Shown here: in pieces, positions 44,821 through 52,966 of the stretch
Layout: each line of letters begins with the position of its first letter
Numbering within the stretch: position 1 is the first letter of the stretch
Assembly (NCBI GenBank): GCA_027494015.1
Contig: JAOSJP010000012.1
Span: forward strand, 124,001 to 188,000
Length of the DNA: 64,000 nucleotides
Direction: 5' to 3'
Source: Anaerolineae bacterium
GTDB taxonomy: Bacteria; Chloroflexota; Anaerolineae; Aggregatilineales; Aggregatilineaceae
Translations under genes and position numbers: made by a program
The notes under the pieces: model-generated
Told to the model about the DNA's origin: nothing
Seen by the model: the letters and a program-made list of their open reading frames with translations, nothing else
The model's database searches: none

Positions 44821-45002
44821 CGCAGCATCCCTCAGCCCCCTCCCCGGTCTATACACCAAGCTAGGGAGGGGGAAGACGCTCCATACGGCGAGCAAAGTCC
44901 CCCTCTCTAGCTCGGCTGGAGAGGGGGATTGAGGGGGTGAGGCCCATAGGGGCGGGTTTCGAAACCCGCCCCTACAATGGGCGCAGCAGAGCAGCGCCCC
45001 TG
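44821..45002. repeat. Inverted C/G-run unit + GTAGGGGC-type palindrome + GCAGCAGAGCAGCGCCCC
   Basis: 44821-44938 is the reverse of the 116-bp unit seen at 28318. 44947-44975 is a perfect 29-bp palindrome (arms TAGGGGCGGGTTTC). 44979-45002 is GGGCGCAGCAGAGCAGCGCC and its tail. The three modules directly abut, ending at the stop codon of the TSUP gene. Confidence 0.8.
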
Positions 45003-45003
45003 C

Positions 45004-45735
45004 TCAGGCCAGCAGGCCCGCCAGCGAAACCTGTACCAGCCGCCCGCCGAGGGCGAGCAGCAGCAGCAAGACCAGGCGGCGGAAGGTCGCCTCATTCACG
45101 AAGCGATCCAGGAGCAGCCCGCTGCCCGTCCCCACGCCGGCGGCCAGCAGCCCAACCGGCAACATTTCCCACACGTCGCCCGTGATGTTGCCCGCCAGCG
45201 CGTGTGCGATCACCACCGAGACGCCGTGCAGCATGGACAAGACCTGGATGTTCGCCTTGAACGTGCGCGGGGGCCAGCGGCGGCTGTTGCCGTAAATAAC
45301 CAGCGCCGGGCCGCCGGTGTTGTACGCGCCAGAGAGCACCCCGCCGACGAACCCCAGCCCATAAGCGGCGCGAGCCGTCCCGCGCCAGGGCGGGACAGCC
45401 CAGCGCAGCGCGTATAGCCCGTAGCCGATCAGCACCAGGCCCAGCACCAGCATGACGATCTGCTCGTTCACCAGGCGCAGCAACATGACGCCGACAGGGA
45501 TGCCCAGCACCGATCCCCAGGCGAGGGATGTGATCTCGCGCCATTCTAGCTGGCGCCGGTAGCGCCAGGCGATCAGCGCCGGGCTGAGCAGGCTGAGCAG
45601 GGCGATCAGTGGCGCGGCGGTGCGAATGCCCAGCGTGACGGCGAGCAACGGCATGGCGATCAGCGCCATGCCGAAGCCGACCACGCCCTGGGTGAACGTG
45701 GCCGCGAAGAGGATCAGCCCCACCTGGATCAGCAC
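45004..45735 (-). CDS. TSUP/TauE-SafE family membrane transporter
   Basis: 243 residues from GTG 45735; the longer frame would run into the preceding gene. About eight membrane segments. The family repeat is visible as FTQGVVGFGMALIAMPLLAV in the first half and GFVGGVLSGAYNTGGPALVIYG in the second, each with the conserved Gly-rich turn. TSUP proteins move sulfite, sulfoacetate or other organosulfur anions across the inner membrane. Its position 22 bases after the CehA-like hydrolase on the same strand suggests an operon. A link with sulfate released by the sulfatase locus 20 kb away is only speculation. Confidence 0.85.
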   Translation of the reverse strand: MLIQVGLILFAATFTQGVVGFGMALIAMPLLAVTLGIRTAAPLIALLSLLSPALIAWRYRRQLEWREITSLAWGSVLGIPVGVMLLRLVNEQIVMLVLGLVLIGYGLYALRWAVPPWRGTARAAYGLGFVGGVLSGAYNTGGPALVIYGNSRRWPPRTFKANIQVLSMLHGVSVVIAHALAGNITGDVWEMLPVGLLAAGVGTGSGLLLDRFVNEATFRRLVLLLLLALGGRLVQVSLAGLLA

Positions 45736-45757
45736 GGCACGCGGCCTCTCATGAGAG

Positions 45758-47250
45758 TCATGAGGGTTCGACCCAGATCGGCGAGCACCAGGCCCAGTGC
45801 CCATTCTGCTGGCGGACACGCACGTAGTACCAGTCGCGCTGGCTGCTGCGCGCGCGGTCGGTCAGGGCGAAGCGGGCGGTGGTCTCGTGCAGGGGTACTG
45901 CGCGATGGAAGTAGTAGGCCGGCGTCAGAAAGCCGTCCAGGTAAGTGGCGCGCGGCCCCGCCAGCAGATCCGCCAGGCGCACATCAACCGCCCGCCCGTT
46001 GATCGTCCCCACGAAGCGCGTGCTCTGGCCCCCGCGCACCTCGAAGCACAGGCCCTGCGTGGCCGGAGTGGTCGTGGTGGGGTTGCCCCACGTCCGCGTG
46101 ACCAGGTGCACGCCGTCCGCGCCCACGCGCTGCCAGTCGCTGAAGGCATAGCTGTCTTCCTCGCCCGCCTGCGGCGCGACGATCTCGTGGCCGCGCAGGC
46201 GCGGCTCGACGCTCAGCAGGTCGCCGTCCATCACGCGCAGATCAACGCGCCAGTCCACGTTCTCGCCGCGCTCGCCCCAGCCCAGTTCCAGGTGCACTTT
46301 GAACACGCCGGGCAGCGCCGGCTCAGCGGGCGGGACGGGCGGCGTCCAGCGGTGAATGACGCGGTTGTTGTGCAGCACCTCAACGGTATCCAGCGCGTCA
46401 CCCCCGCTCACGGCGACCTCGATCTGGCGCTCGGCGGCGGGCGGCAGCAGCGCGCCCATTGGCGCGCCATTGAGCGCGAACCGCAGGGCGATGCGGTCGC
46501 CGGTGAGGGCCACCGTGCGGCGGGCGGTCAGCGCGTCCCAGATGCCGTCGCGCGTCAGGTCCGTCGCCCAGACGGCGACGCGCCCATGCCCGTAGCTGCC
46601 GGGATGGGCGCTGTGATGGTCGGTGGAGCCGATCACGCCGACCACGTGCCCCTGGGCCAGCCCGTAGTGCAGCGAGCTTTGCCAGTCGAGCGGCCCCATC
46701 GTGTGCAGGTAGCGGTTGGGGATGGTCTCGCTCTCGCCCGCGCCGTGCATGGACATGATCTCGACCAGGTGGATAAATTCTGGTTTCACTTCGGCCCAGT
46801 TGATGCCCCGGTAACCCGCCTTGTAGCCGATGTGGTGAGGGATGAGCATCGTCTCGATGCCGCGCGCCTGGTACTGGCGCAGGGCGGCGCGCAGCGCGTC
46901 CATGTCCTGCGCGCGGATGATCTCGCCTTCGTCCCCTTTGAAGTAGATGTTGTGATCCCCGTAGCGGCACGAGTGCCACTCGAAGCCGAGGAAGGTCACG
47001 AAGGCTCCGTCCTGGTGGTTCTGGCGCACCAGCTCCTTGACACGCTCCCACTGCTGGGCGGCGCGGGCGAAGCCCTGGCGATGATACTCTACCAGGGAAG
47101 CCAGGCGCGGCTCGTCCGCCGGGATGTCGTGCCACCAGCCGTGCGGCGTCAGGCAAACGAAGTCGAGCTGCAGGTGGGCGTTGTGGAAGGCGTCCTCGGC
47201 GGAGCCGTGCCCATAGCCCACGGCGGAATGGCTGTGCAGGTCGCCAAGGA

Positions 47251-47258
<8 letters not shown>
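45758..47258 (-). CDS. CehA/McbA-family PHP-type metallohydrolase, N-terminus lost in a poly-G tract
   Basis: About 500 residues remain. The PHP-domain metal motif survives at the very edge: LLGDLHSHSAVGYG (HxH near 47240), upstream of the first apparent start codon at 47221. Then come QLDFVCLTPHGWW, FVTFLGFEWHSCRYGDHNIYF, MLIPHHIGYK and GVIGSTDHHSAHPGSYG, providing the remaining His/Asp ligands. A C-terminal beta-rich region includes ALNGAPMGALLPPAAERQIEVAVSGG. The family hydrolyses varied esters or carbamates. The frame enters the artificial G/C tract at 47251, so the start is missing from this sequence, not necessarily from the genome. Confidence 0.8.
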
Positions 47259-47410
<152 letters not shown>

Positions 47411-47415
47411 ACGCT

Positions 47416-48081
47416 CTAAGCGAGCGCCCCCTCCGGCGACTGCACGTACAGCTCGCCGGCCAGCTCATTGCCGAGCACCAGCCGCTCGCCGGCGTATTCA
47501 AGATGCACCGGCCCGTTGAACGGGCTGCGATGGCGCACCAGCAGCGCCGTGCCGGGCACCAGGCGGACGCTGGCCAGGTAGCGCAGCTTCTCTGGATCGT
47601 GGGTCTTCACGCGACTCACCTGGGCTTCGGTCTGCTCCGGCCACTCGGCCAGCGGCTTGTCGTCCAGGGAGGGCATGATCCCGTCGGCGGAGGGGATCGG
47701 CTCGCCGTGCGGGCAGCGGGTCGGCTGGCCCGCCATGTCGAACATGCGCTCGATCAGCCGGTCGTCCACACCGCGCTCCAGTCGCTCGACCATCTCGTGC
47801 ACTTCTTCCCAGCCAAAGCCCATGACCTGCACCATGAAGGCTTCCAGGATGCGGTGTCGCCGGATGACGTGCAAGGCGATGGCTTCGCCGGCGGCGGTCA
47901 GGCGCACGCCGCGATACGGCTCGTGCTCGATGTGCCCGTTCTCGACCATGCGGCGGATCATGCGCGAGGCTGCCTGCAAAGAAACGCCCATGCTGTCCGC
48001 CACCATCGAGAGCGTGACCCAGGGGGTTGTCTCCTGCAAGCGGTAGATTTCGCCGAGATAGAGCCAGACAGTCGGGCACAT
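47416..48081 (-). CDS. DtxR/MntR-family iron-dependent repressor
   Basis: 221 residues. The N-terminal winged helix covers residues 3-65 (VWLYLGEIYRLQETTPWVTLSMVADSMGVSLQAASRMIRRMVENGHIEHEPYRGVRLT). The metal-binding and dimerisation domain contains RRHRILEAFMVQVMGFGWEEVHEMVERLE and CPHGEPIPSADG, where His/Glu/Cys ligands of the DtxR sites occur. The Cys of CPHG favours iron over manganese sensing. A C-terminal SH3/FeoA-like domain (residues about 150-221) follows. It is divergent from the Fe(III) ABC transporter operon, and two palindromic sites lie between, so it very likely represses that operon in iron-replete cells. Confidence 0.9.
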   Translation of the reverse strand: MCPTVWLYLGEIYRLQETTPWVTLSMVADSMGVSLQAASRMIRRMVENGHIEHEPYRGVRLTAAGEAIALHVIRRHRILEAFMVQVMGFGWEEVHEMVERLERGVDDRLIERMFDMAGQPTRCPHGEPIPSADGIMPSLDDKPLAEWPEQTEAQVSRVKTHDPEKLRYLASVRLVPGTALLVRHRSPFNGPVHLEYAGERLVLGNELAGELYVQSPEGALA

Positions 48082-48170
48082 GCCGGGCTTTCCTTTGCCG
48101 GATCAGGGTAGGCTGGCGGGTGAGTGCCCATCATCTGATCGGGCCAGCCCGCCAATTTTCTCTCATGTTT

Positions 48171-48187
48171 GTTATGGAAAATATAAC
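48171..48187. promoter_or_regulatory. GTTAT-N7-ATAAC inverted repeat near the dtxR start
   Basis: GTTATGGAAAATATAAC lies 90 bases before the dtxR-type start in the AT-rich part of the divergent region. It may be part of the dtxR promoter or a second operator. The match is short and no other copy was seen. Confidence 0.35.
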
Positions 48188-48236
48188 CGTTTCGCGCGCC
48201 GTTGCACAGCGGGCCGCCCTGCTCGTCTTCCCTCAG

Positions 48237-48255
48237 CTTTCAACCGGGTTGAAAG
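48237..48255. promoter_or_regulatory. 19-bp palindrome in the iron regulator/transporter divergent region (DtxR box candidate)
   Basis: CTTTCAACCGGGTTGAAAG is a perfect 9-1-9 inverted repeat. DtxR/IdeR boxes have the same 19-base, centre-based geometry. It lies between the divergent regulator and iron-binding-protein genes, 44 bases upstream of a good -35 element. Confidence 0.6.
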
Positions 48256-48298
48256 TCAGGATACGCCTCAGGCGAAAGCGCATTTACACCAACGGGTC

Positions 48299-48327
48299 TT
48301 GATGGATGGACGACACTCCCTTAGAAT
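48299..48327 (+). promoter_or_regulatory. Sigma70-type promoter of the iron transporter operon
   Basis: TTGATG (48299-48304) and TAGAAT (48322-48327) are spaced by 17 bases and lie 44 bases before the binding-protein ATG. SD GGGAGG precedes that ATG. Confidence 0.55.
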
Positions 48328-48370
48328 AGCGCCAAATGAGAATAAGTCGCAATAACTCTGGGAGGCTTGA

Positions 48371-49414
48371 ATGTCCCGTATCCGTCTGATGCTGGCCGCT
48401 GCGCTCGTTGTGGCGGCGCTTCTGTCCATCGCGCTGCCCCTGCCGGACAACCGGGCCGGGCATCTGCTCGCGCCCGCCGAGGCGCAGGGAACCACGCTGA
48501 CCATCTACTCCGGGCGCAGCGAAGAGCTGGTCGGGCCGGTCATTGCCCAGTTCGAGCGCGACACGGGGATCGCGGTCGAGGTGCGCTATGGCGGCACGAC
48601 CGCCCTGGCGCTGACCATCCTGGAGGAGGGGGCGCGTACCCCCGCCGACATCTTCTTCGCCCAGGACGCGGGTGCGCTGGGCCTGCTGGCGAAGGAAGAC
48701 ATGTTCGCCCCGCTGCCCGCGTACATCCTGGATAGTGTTGAGCCGCGCTTCCGCTCGCCGGAGGGTCTGTGGGTGGGCATCAGCGGGCGCGCCCGCGTGA
48801 TCGCCTACAACACCGACGCGCTCGACGAAGCCGACCTGCCTGCCAGCCTGTTCGACTTCGCTGCGCCAGAATGGGCGGGGCGACTCGGCTTCGCGCCGAC
48901 CAACGCCTCGTTCCACGCGCACCTGACCGCCATCCGCGTCAGCGAGGGCGACGACGCGGCGCGGGCGTTCGTGGCCGGGCTGCTGGCTAACGACGCGCGG
49001 CAGTATGAGAACAACTCAGCGGCGGTCGCGGCGGTCGCTGCCGGAGAAATTGACGCGGCGCTCGTCAACCATTACTACCTGTTCCGGCTCCTGGCCGAGA
49101 ATCCAGACGCGCCCGTCGCCAACTACTACTTCCCCGGCGACGACATCGGCAATCTGATCAACGTGGCCGGGCTGGGCATCCTGACCTCGTCCGACAGCAA
49201 GCCGCTGGCCCAGCAGTTCGCCGCCTATCTGCTCTCGCGCAGCGCGCAGCGCTACTTCGCCGAGAAGACGTTCGAGTACCCGCTGCTGATCGGCCTGGAC
49301 GCCGACCCGCGCCTGAAGCCGTTGAGCGAGATCGAGACGCCCGTGGTAGATTTGAGCGACCTGGATGACCTGCAGGGCACGCTCGACCTGCTGGACGAGC
49401 TGCTCGTTCAGTAG
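48371..49414 (+). CDS. Fe(III) ABC transporter substrate-binding protein (FbpA-like)
   Basis: 347 residues. A signal peptide covers residues 1 to about 39 (MSRIRLMLAAALVVAALLSI ... PAEAQG). The mature part has the ferric-binding-protein pattern: LTIYSGRSEELVGPVIAQFERDTGIAVEVRYGG, PADIFFAQDAGALGLLAKE, ARVIAYNTD, and ALVNHYYLFRL. The adjacent Tyr pair is the known Fe(III) ligand pair of this family. It captures iron outside the membrane and delivers it to the permease encoded 191 bases downstream. It is the first gene of the iron operon and divergent from the DtxR-type repressor. Confidence 0.9.
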   Translation: MSRIRLMLAAALVVAALLSIALPLPDNRAGHLLAPAEAQGTTLTIYSGRSEELVGPVIAQFERDTGIAVEVRYGGTTALALTILEEGARTPADIFFAQDAGALGLLAKEDMFAPLPAYILDSVEPRFRSPEGLWVGISGRARVIAYNTDALDEADLPASLFDFAAPEWAGRLGFAPTNASFHAHLTAIRVSEGDDAARAFVAGLLANDARQYENNSAAVAAVAAGEIDAALVNHYYLFRLLAENPDAPVANYYFPGDDIGNLINVAGLGILTSSDSKPLAQQFAAYLLSRSAQRYFAEKTFEYPLLIGLDADPRLKPLSEIETPVVDLSDLDDLQGTLDLLDELLVQ

Positions 49415-49435
49415 AGGCCGTTTGAACGGGCCTGC

Positions 49436-49547
49436 AACCCCACCCTGAACCCTTCCCCACAGGCGGGGAGGGGTTTCAAAAAGCAGGCCCTTTCTCCCTT
49501 TCCTCACTTGCGGGGGAAGGACCAGGGGAGGGGGGTAAAGATACTTC
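49436..49547. repeat. C/G-run hairpin repeat between iron-binding protein and permease genes
   Basis: It contains AACCCTTCCCC (49448-49458) and GGGGAGGGGTT (49465-49475), a stem with one mismatch, then CCTTTCTCCC...GGGGGAAGGACC, resembling the block at 815-900. It may act as an mRNA hairpin after the binding-protein gene. Confidence 0.6.
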
Positions 49548-49605
49548 TCAAGCGGCCCCTAAGCCGGTCGGCGCACCGCGTGCCAAAGCGCCCAATGCTC
49601 ACCCG

Positions 49606-51183
49606 ATGACTCAACGTCGCTTCACTCTCATCCTGCTTGCCGTCAGCCTGCCGCTGGCGGCTTTGCTGCTGCTCCCCGCCGGCTATCTGATCCTCCGCGC
49701 GGGCGCGGTGGAGCCGGAGCGGGCCATCGCCTACCTCACCCGTCCAGGCACGCTGCGGGTCGTGGGGCGCAGCCTGCTGCTGGTGATGACGGTCGCGGCG
49801 GCAGCCTGTGCGGTGGCGATTCCAGCAGCATGGCTGACCGTGCGCAGCGATCTGCGCGGGCGGCGGGCGTGGACGGTGCTGCTGACCATGCCGCTGGTCA
49901 TCCCTTCCTATGTGGGGGCGCTGGCCCTGGTGAGCATGTTCGGCCAGCGGGGGATGTTGCAGGGCTGGCTGGCGCCGCTGGGCGTGGGGCGGCTGCCGTC
50001 GCTCTATGGCTTCTGGGGGGCGTGGCTGGCTCTGACGCTGTTCTCCTATCCCTACGTGTTCCTGAGCGTGCGCGCGGGCCTGCGCGGGCTGGACCCGGCG
50101 CTGGAGGAGGCGTCCGCGACGCTGGGCCGCTCGCGGCTGGCGACCCTGTGGTACGTCACGCTGCGCCAGTTGCTCCCCTCGATCACGGCGGGCGCGCTGC
50201 TGGTCGCCCTCTACACGCTGAGCGACTTCGGCGCGGTGTCCATCATGCAGTACAATGTCTTCACCCGCGCCATCTACCTGCGGCTGAGCCTCGACCTGGG
50301 GCTGGCGGCGCTGCTGTCCGTCGTGTTGATCGCCCTGACGGTGGGGCTGCTGGTGGCGGTGACGCTGGCTGAGCGGCGTGGGACGTACTACACCCGGCGG
50401 ACGCCGCGCGCGCCGCGCCGCGTTCGGCTGGGGCGCTGGCAGGTGGCGGCGCAGGCGTTCTGCGGGCTGGTCGTGCTGCTGGCGCTGGTCGCGCCGGTGG
50501 GCGTGCTGGCCCACTGGCTGGTCAACGGCCTGCAGCAGGGCGAGGTGCTGCGCGATGCGCTCGGCCCGCTGCAACGGTCGCTGCGCGCGGCGGGGCTGGC
50601 GGCGGCGGTCAGCGGCCTGGCCGCGCTGCCGTTCGTGTTCTTGCAGGTGCGCGCCCCTGGCCTGCTGACCGGCCTGCTGGCGCGCGGTGCATACCTGGGC
50701 TATGCCCTGCCCGGCGTGGTCGTGGGACTGGCTTTCGTCTTCCTGGGGGCCAATGTGCTGCACGACCTGGGCGCGCGCTTCGGGCGGACGGATTATCGCA
50801 GCCTGGGGCTGCTCGTCTTCGCCTATACGGTGCGCTTTCTGCCGCAGGCGCTCGGCCCGGCGCGGGCCAGCCTGCTGCAGGTCAATCCGCACCTGGAGGA
50901 GAGCGCGCTGACGCTGGGGCGCAGCTACCCGCGCGTGCTGCTCAGCGTCACCCTGCCGCTGATGCGCTCCGGCGTGGTGGCGGGGGTGGCGTTGGTCTTC
51001 CTGACCACCATGAAGGAATTGCCGATCACGCTGCTGCTGGCTCCCACCGGCTACGACACGCTGGCGACGCGCATCTGGTCGGCCAGCAGCGAGGCATTCT
51101 ATGCGCGGGCGGCGGCTCCGGCGCTGATCCTGGTCGCCATCTCGGCTCTGTCTCTCGTCTACATCCTGGAACCTGATGACTGA
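49606..51183 (+). CDS. Fe(III) ABC transporter permease, two-domain (FbpB-like)
   Basis: 525 residues, the expected length for FbpB/SfuB permeases that fuse two six-helix permease domains. EAA-type loops are visible in each half: LDPALEEASATLGRSRLATLWYVTLRQLLPS (about residues 160-190) and VNPHLEESALTLGRSYPRVLLSVTLPLMRSG (about 425-455). Membrane segments fill the rest. The gene follows the binding protein and overlaps the ATPase start by eight bases, so the two are translationally coupled. The protein carries ferric ion across the inner membrane. Confidence 0.92.
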   Translation: MTQRRFTLILLAVSLPLAALLLLPAGYLILRAGAVEPERAIAYLTRPGTLRVVGRSLLLVMTVAAAACAVAIPAAWLTVRSDLRGRRAWTVLLTMPLVIPSYVGALALVSMFGQRGMLQGWLAPLGVGRLPSLYGFWGAWLALTLFSYPYVFLSVRAGLRGLDPALEEASATLGRSRLATLWYVTLRQLLPSITAGALLVALYTLSDFGAVSIMQYNVFTRAIYLRLSLDLGLAALLSVVLIALTVGLLVAVTLAERRGTYYTRRTPRAPRRVRLGRWQVAAQAFCGLVVLLALVAPVGVLAHWLVNGLQQGEVLRDALGPLQRSLRAAGLAAAVSGLAALPFVFLQVRAPGLLTGLLARGAYLGYALPGVVVGLAFVFLGANVLHDLGARFGRTDYRSLGLLVFAYTVRFLPQALGPARASLLQVNPHLEESALTLGRSYPRVLLSVTLPLMRSGVVAGVALVFLTTMKELPITLLLAPTGYDTLATRIWSASSEAFYARAAAPALILVAISALSLVYILEPDD

Positions 51184-52261
51184 TCCCATCTCTCATCTTA
51201 TGCCCGATCCGGCCCCGGACTCTGAGGCCGTCGCGTGCCGCGACCTGCGCAAGTCGTTCGGCAGCGTGCGCGCCGTCGAGTCGCTGAGCTTCACCCTGCA
51301 ACGCGGCGAATTGCTGGCGCTGCTGGGGCCGAGCGGGTGCGGCAAGACCACCGCCCTGCGCCTGATCGCCGGGCTGGAGCGGCCCGACGGCGGCACGGTT
51401 CACCTGGGCGGGCGACTGGTCAGCGGGCCGGGCGTCTTCGTCCCGCCCAACCGGCGGCGGGTGGGCCTGGTCTTCCAGGATTACGCGTTGTTCCCGCACA
51501 TGACGGTCGAGAAGAATATCGCCTACGGCCTGGCCGGGCGGGACGACCGCCGCCGGCGCGTCGCGGAGATGCTCGCCCTGGTGGGCCTGGGCGGGCTGGG
51601 CGGGCGCTATCCGCACGCGCTTTCTGGCGGTCAGCAGCAGCGCGTGGCCCTGGCCCGCGCCCTGGCCCCTCAGCCGGACATCGTACTGCTGGACGAGCCG
51701 TTCTCGAACCTGGACGTGGCCCTGCGCCGTCAGGTGCGCGAGGAGGTGCAGCGCATCCTGCGCGAGGCGGGCGTGTCGGCCATCCTGGTGACGCACGACC
51801 AGGAAGAGGCGATGAGCCTGGCCGACCGCGTCGGGCTGATGTTCAGCGGGACGCTGCACCAGCTTGGCACGCCGCGCGAGCTTTACGAGCGCCCGGCGTC
51901 GCGCCGCGCGGCGCTGTTCATGGGCGCGGCGAACCTGGTGCCCGGCCACGCGCACGGGGCCGTCGCCCGGACGGCGCTGGGCGAAGTGCGCCTGATCGAG
52001 CCGCGCCAGGGCGCGGTCGAGGTCGTGCTGCGCCCGGAGAATCTGGTGCTGCTCAACGGGGCGGGCGGCGGCACACCGGCGGTCGTGGATCGGCAAGCCT
52101 ACACCGGCGCACAGCAGGATGTGTGGGTGACGCTGCGCGACGCTCCGCTATCTCTGCACATCACCTGCCGGGCGGGCGCGTCCTGGAGGGTCGGGCAGCC
52201 GGTGAGGGTGCGCGCGGACGGGGCGGCGCTGGCGTTCCCGGCCCCGCCGGATTCCTCCTGA
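51176..52261 (+). CDS. Fe(III) ABC transporter ATPase (FbpC-like)
   Basis: 361 residues. Walker A GPSGCGKTT, Q-loop VFQDYALFPHM, signature LSGGQQQRVALARAL, Walker B IVLLDEPFSNLD, H-loop VTHDQEEA. The C-terminal TOBE-like regulatory region (about 240-355) includes EVVLRPENLVLL. It energises the permease encoded just upstream, with which it shares eight bases. A second ATG at residue 9 is possible. Stop TGA at 52259-52261 ends the operon. Confidence 0.92.
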   Translation: MTDPISHLMPDPAPDSEAVACRDLRKSFGSVRAVESLSFTLQRGELLALLGPSGCGKTTALRLIAGLERPDGGTVHLGGRLVSGPGVFVPPNRRRVGLVFQDYALFPHMTVEKNIAYGLAGRDDRRRRVAEMLALVGLGGLGGRYPHALSGGQQQRVALARALAPQPDIVLLDEPFSNLDVALRRQVREEVQRILREAGVSAILVTHDQEEAMSLADRVGLMFSGTLHQLGTPRELYERPASRRAALFMGAANLVPGHAHGAVARTALGEVRLIEPRQGAVEVVLRPENLVLLNGAGGGTPAVVDRQAYTGAQQDVWVTLRDAPLSLHITCRAGASWRVGQPVRVRADGAALAFPAPPDSS

Positions 52262-52294
52262 GTCGGGAGTCCTGGGTCTGGAGCCTGTTATACG

Positions 52295-52345
52295 CTTTTC
52301 GACCCCTGCCCCTCTCGTGGGGGAAGAGCCGGGGATGGGGGCACA
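52295..52345. repeat. Short C-run/G-run hairpin repeat after the iron operon
   Basis: CCCCTGCCCCTCTCGTGGGG followed by GAAGAGCCGGGGATGGGGGC resembles the dispersed C/G-run blocks. It lies about 40 bases after the ATPase stop and may serve as a transcript-end hairpin. Nothing else is recognised in 52262-52470. Confidence 0.45.
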
Positions 52346-52470
52346 CGCAGGTGCGGGGCTTCTCAGACGGTTTCTCAGCGGGTCACGGCGCGTCGCCGGT
52401 TGAGTTCCTGAACGGTCAGGGCGCGGAGCGGGGGGTGTTGAGGGCAGCGTCGCTCATGGCGCGGCGATCA

Positions 52471-52794
52471 CTAACGTCCGGCAGGCGCAAGCTCGATGAT
52501 CAGGCCGTCGCTCCACTCGTATTTGGCGTCCATCAGCGCGCGGACTGCGGAGGCCAGCTCCGGCTCCTGGGCGGGGTCTACGATGCGCCCGGTTCCGGCG
52601 AAGGTCTTGTCACCGACATGAAACGTCACGGCGGGGATGTGCCGGATATTCTGCACCCAATGCGACTGCCCGCCCTTCTCCGACACCAGGTAGTAGCGCC
52701 CGTCGTGCGCGACGAACCAGATTTCGATCATGTGGGGGCTGCCAGAGCGCCAGCCGGTCGTGGTCAGGTAGAGGTACAGCGGCTCATCGGGCAT
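52471..52794 (-). CDS. Deazaflavin-type nitroreductase-like / PNPOx-fold protein
   Basis: 107 residues from ATG 52794 (SD GAGG nine bases upstream; ATG 52803 is an alternative). PLYLYLTTTGWRSGSPHMIEIWFVAHDGRYYLVSEKGGQSHWVQNIRHIPAVTFHVGDKTF is the N-terminal pattern of the F420-dependent nitroreductase (Ddn) family, a small split-barrel fold. The family uses coenzyme F420, which some Chloroflexota make, or another flavin-like ligand; the substrate is unknown. It stands alone on the minus strand downstream of the 714-residue protein, separated by a strong hairpin. Confidence 0.75.
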   Translation of the reverse strand: MPDEPLYLYLTTTGWRSGSPHMIEIWFVAHDGRYYLVSEKGGQSHWVQNIRHIPAVTFHVGDKTFAGTGRIVDPAQEPELASAVRALMDAKYEWSDGLIIELAPAGR

Positions 52795-52881
52795 GGGGCG
52801 CATCCTCGGGATGGTAGGCTGTGGGAGCACTGCCCGCCAATTCTACACGCGATTCTAGTGGTGCGCAGGATGCGGACAGCG

Positions 52882-52917
52882 CGGCGGGCCGCCCCGATAG
52901 TCAGGAGCGGCCCGCCG
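52882..52917. terminator. Strong 11-bp hairpin after the 714-residue protein gene
   Basis: CGGCGGGCCGC (52882-52892) pairs perfectly with GCGGCCCGCCG (52907-52917), loop 14 bases, 50 bases past the minus-strand stop codon. It lacks a T-run, so termination would rely on stem strength or Rho. Confidence 0.55.
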
Positions 52918-52966
52918 TATGCCAGCTTACAGGTGACGGGGTTTGGCAGCGATGGCTTGCTGGAAG

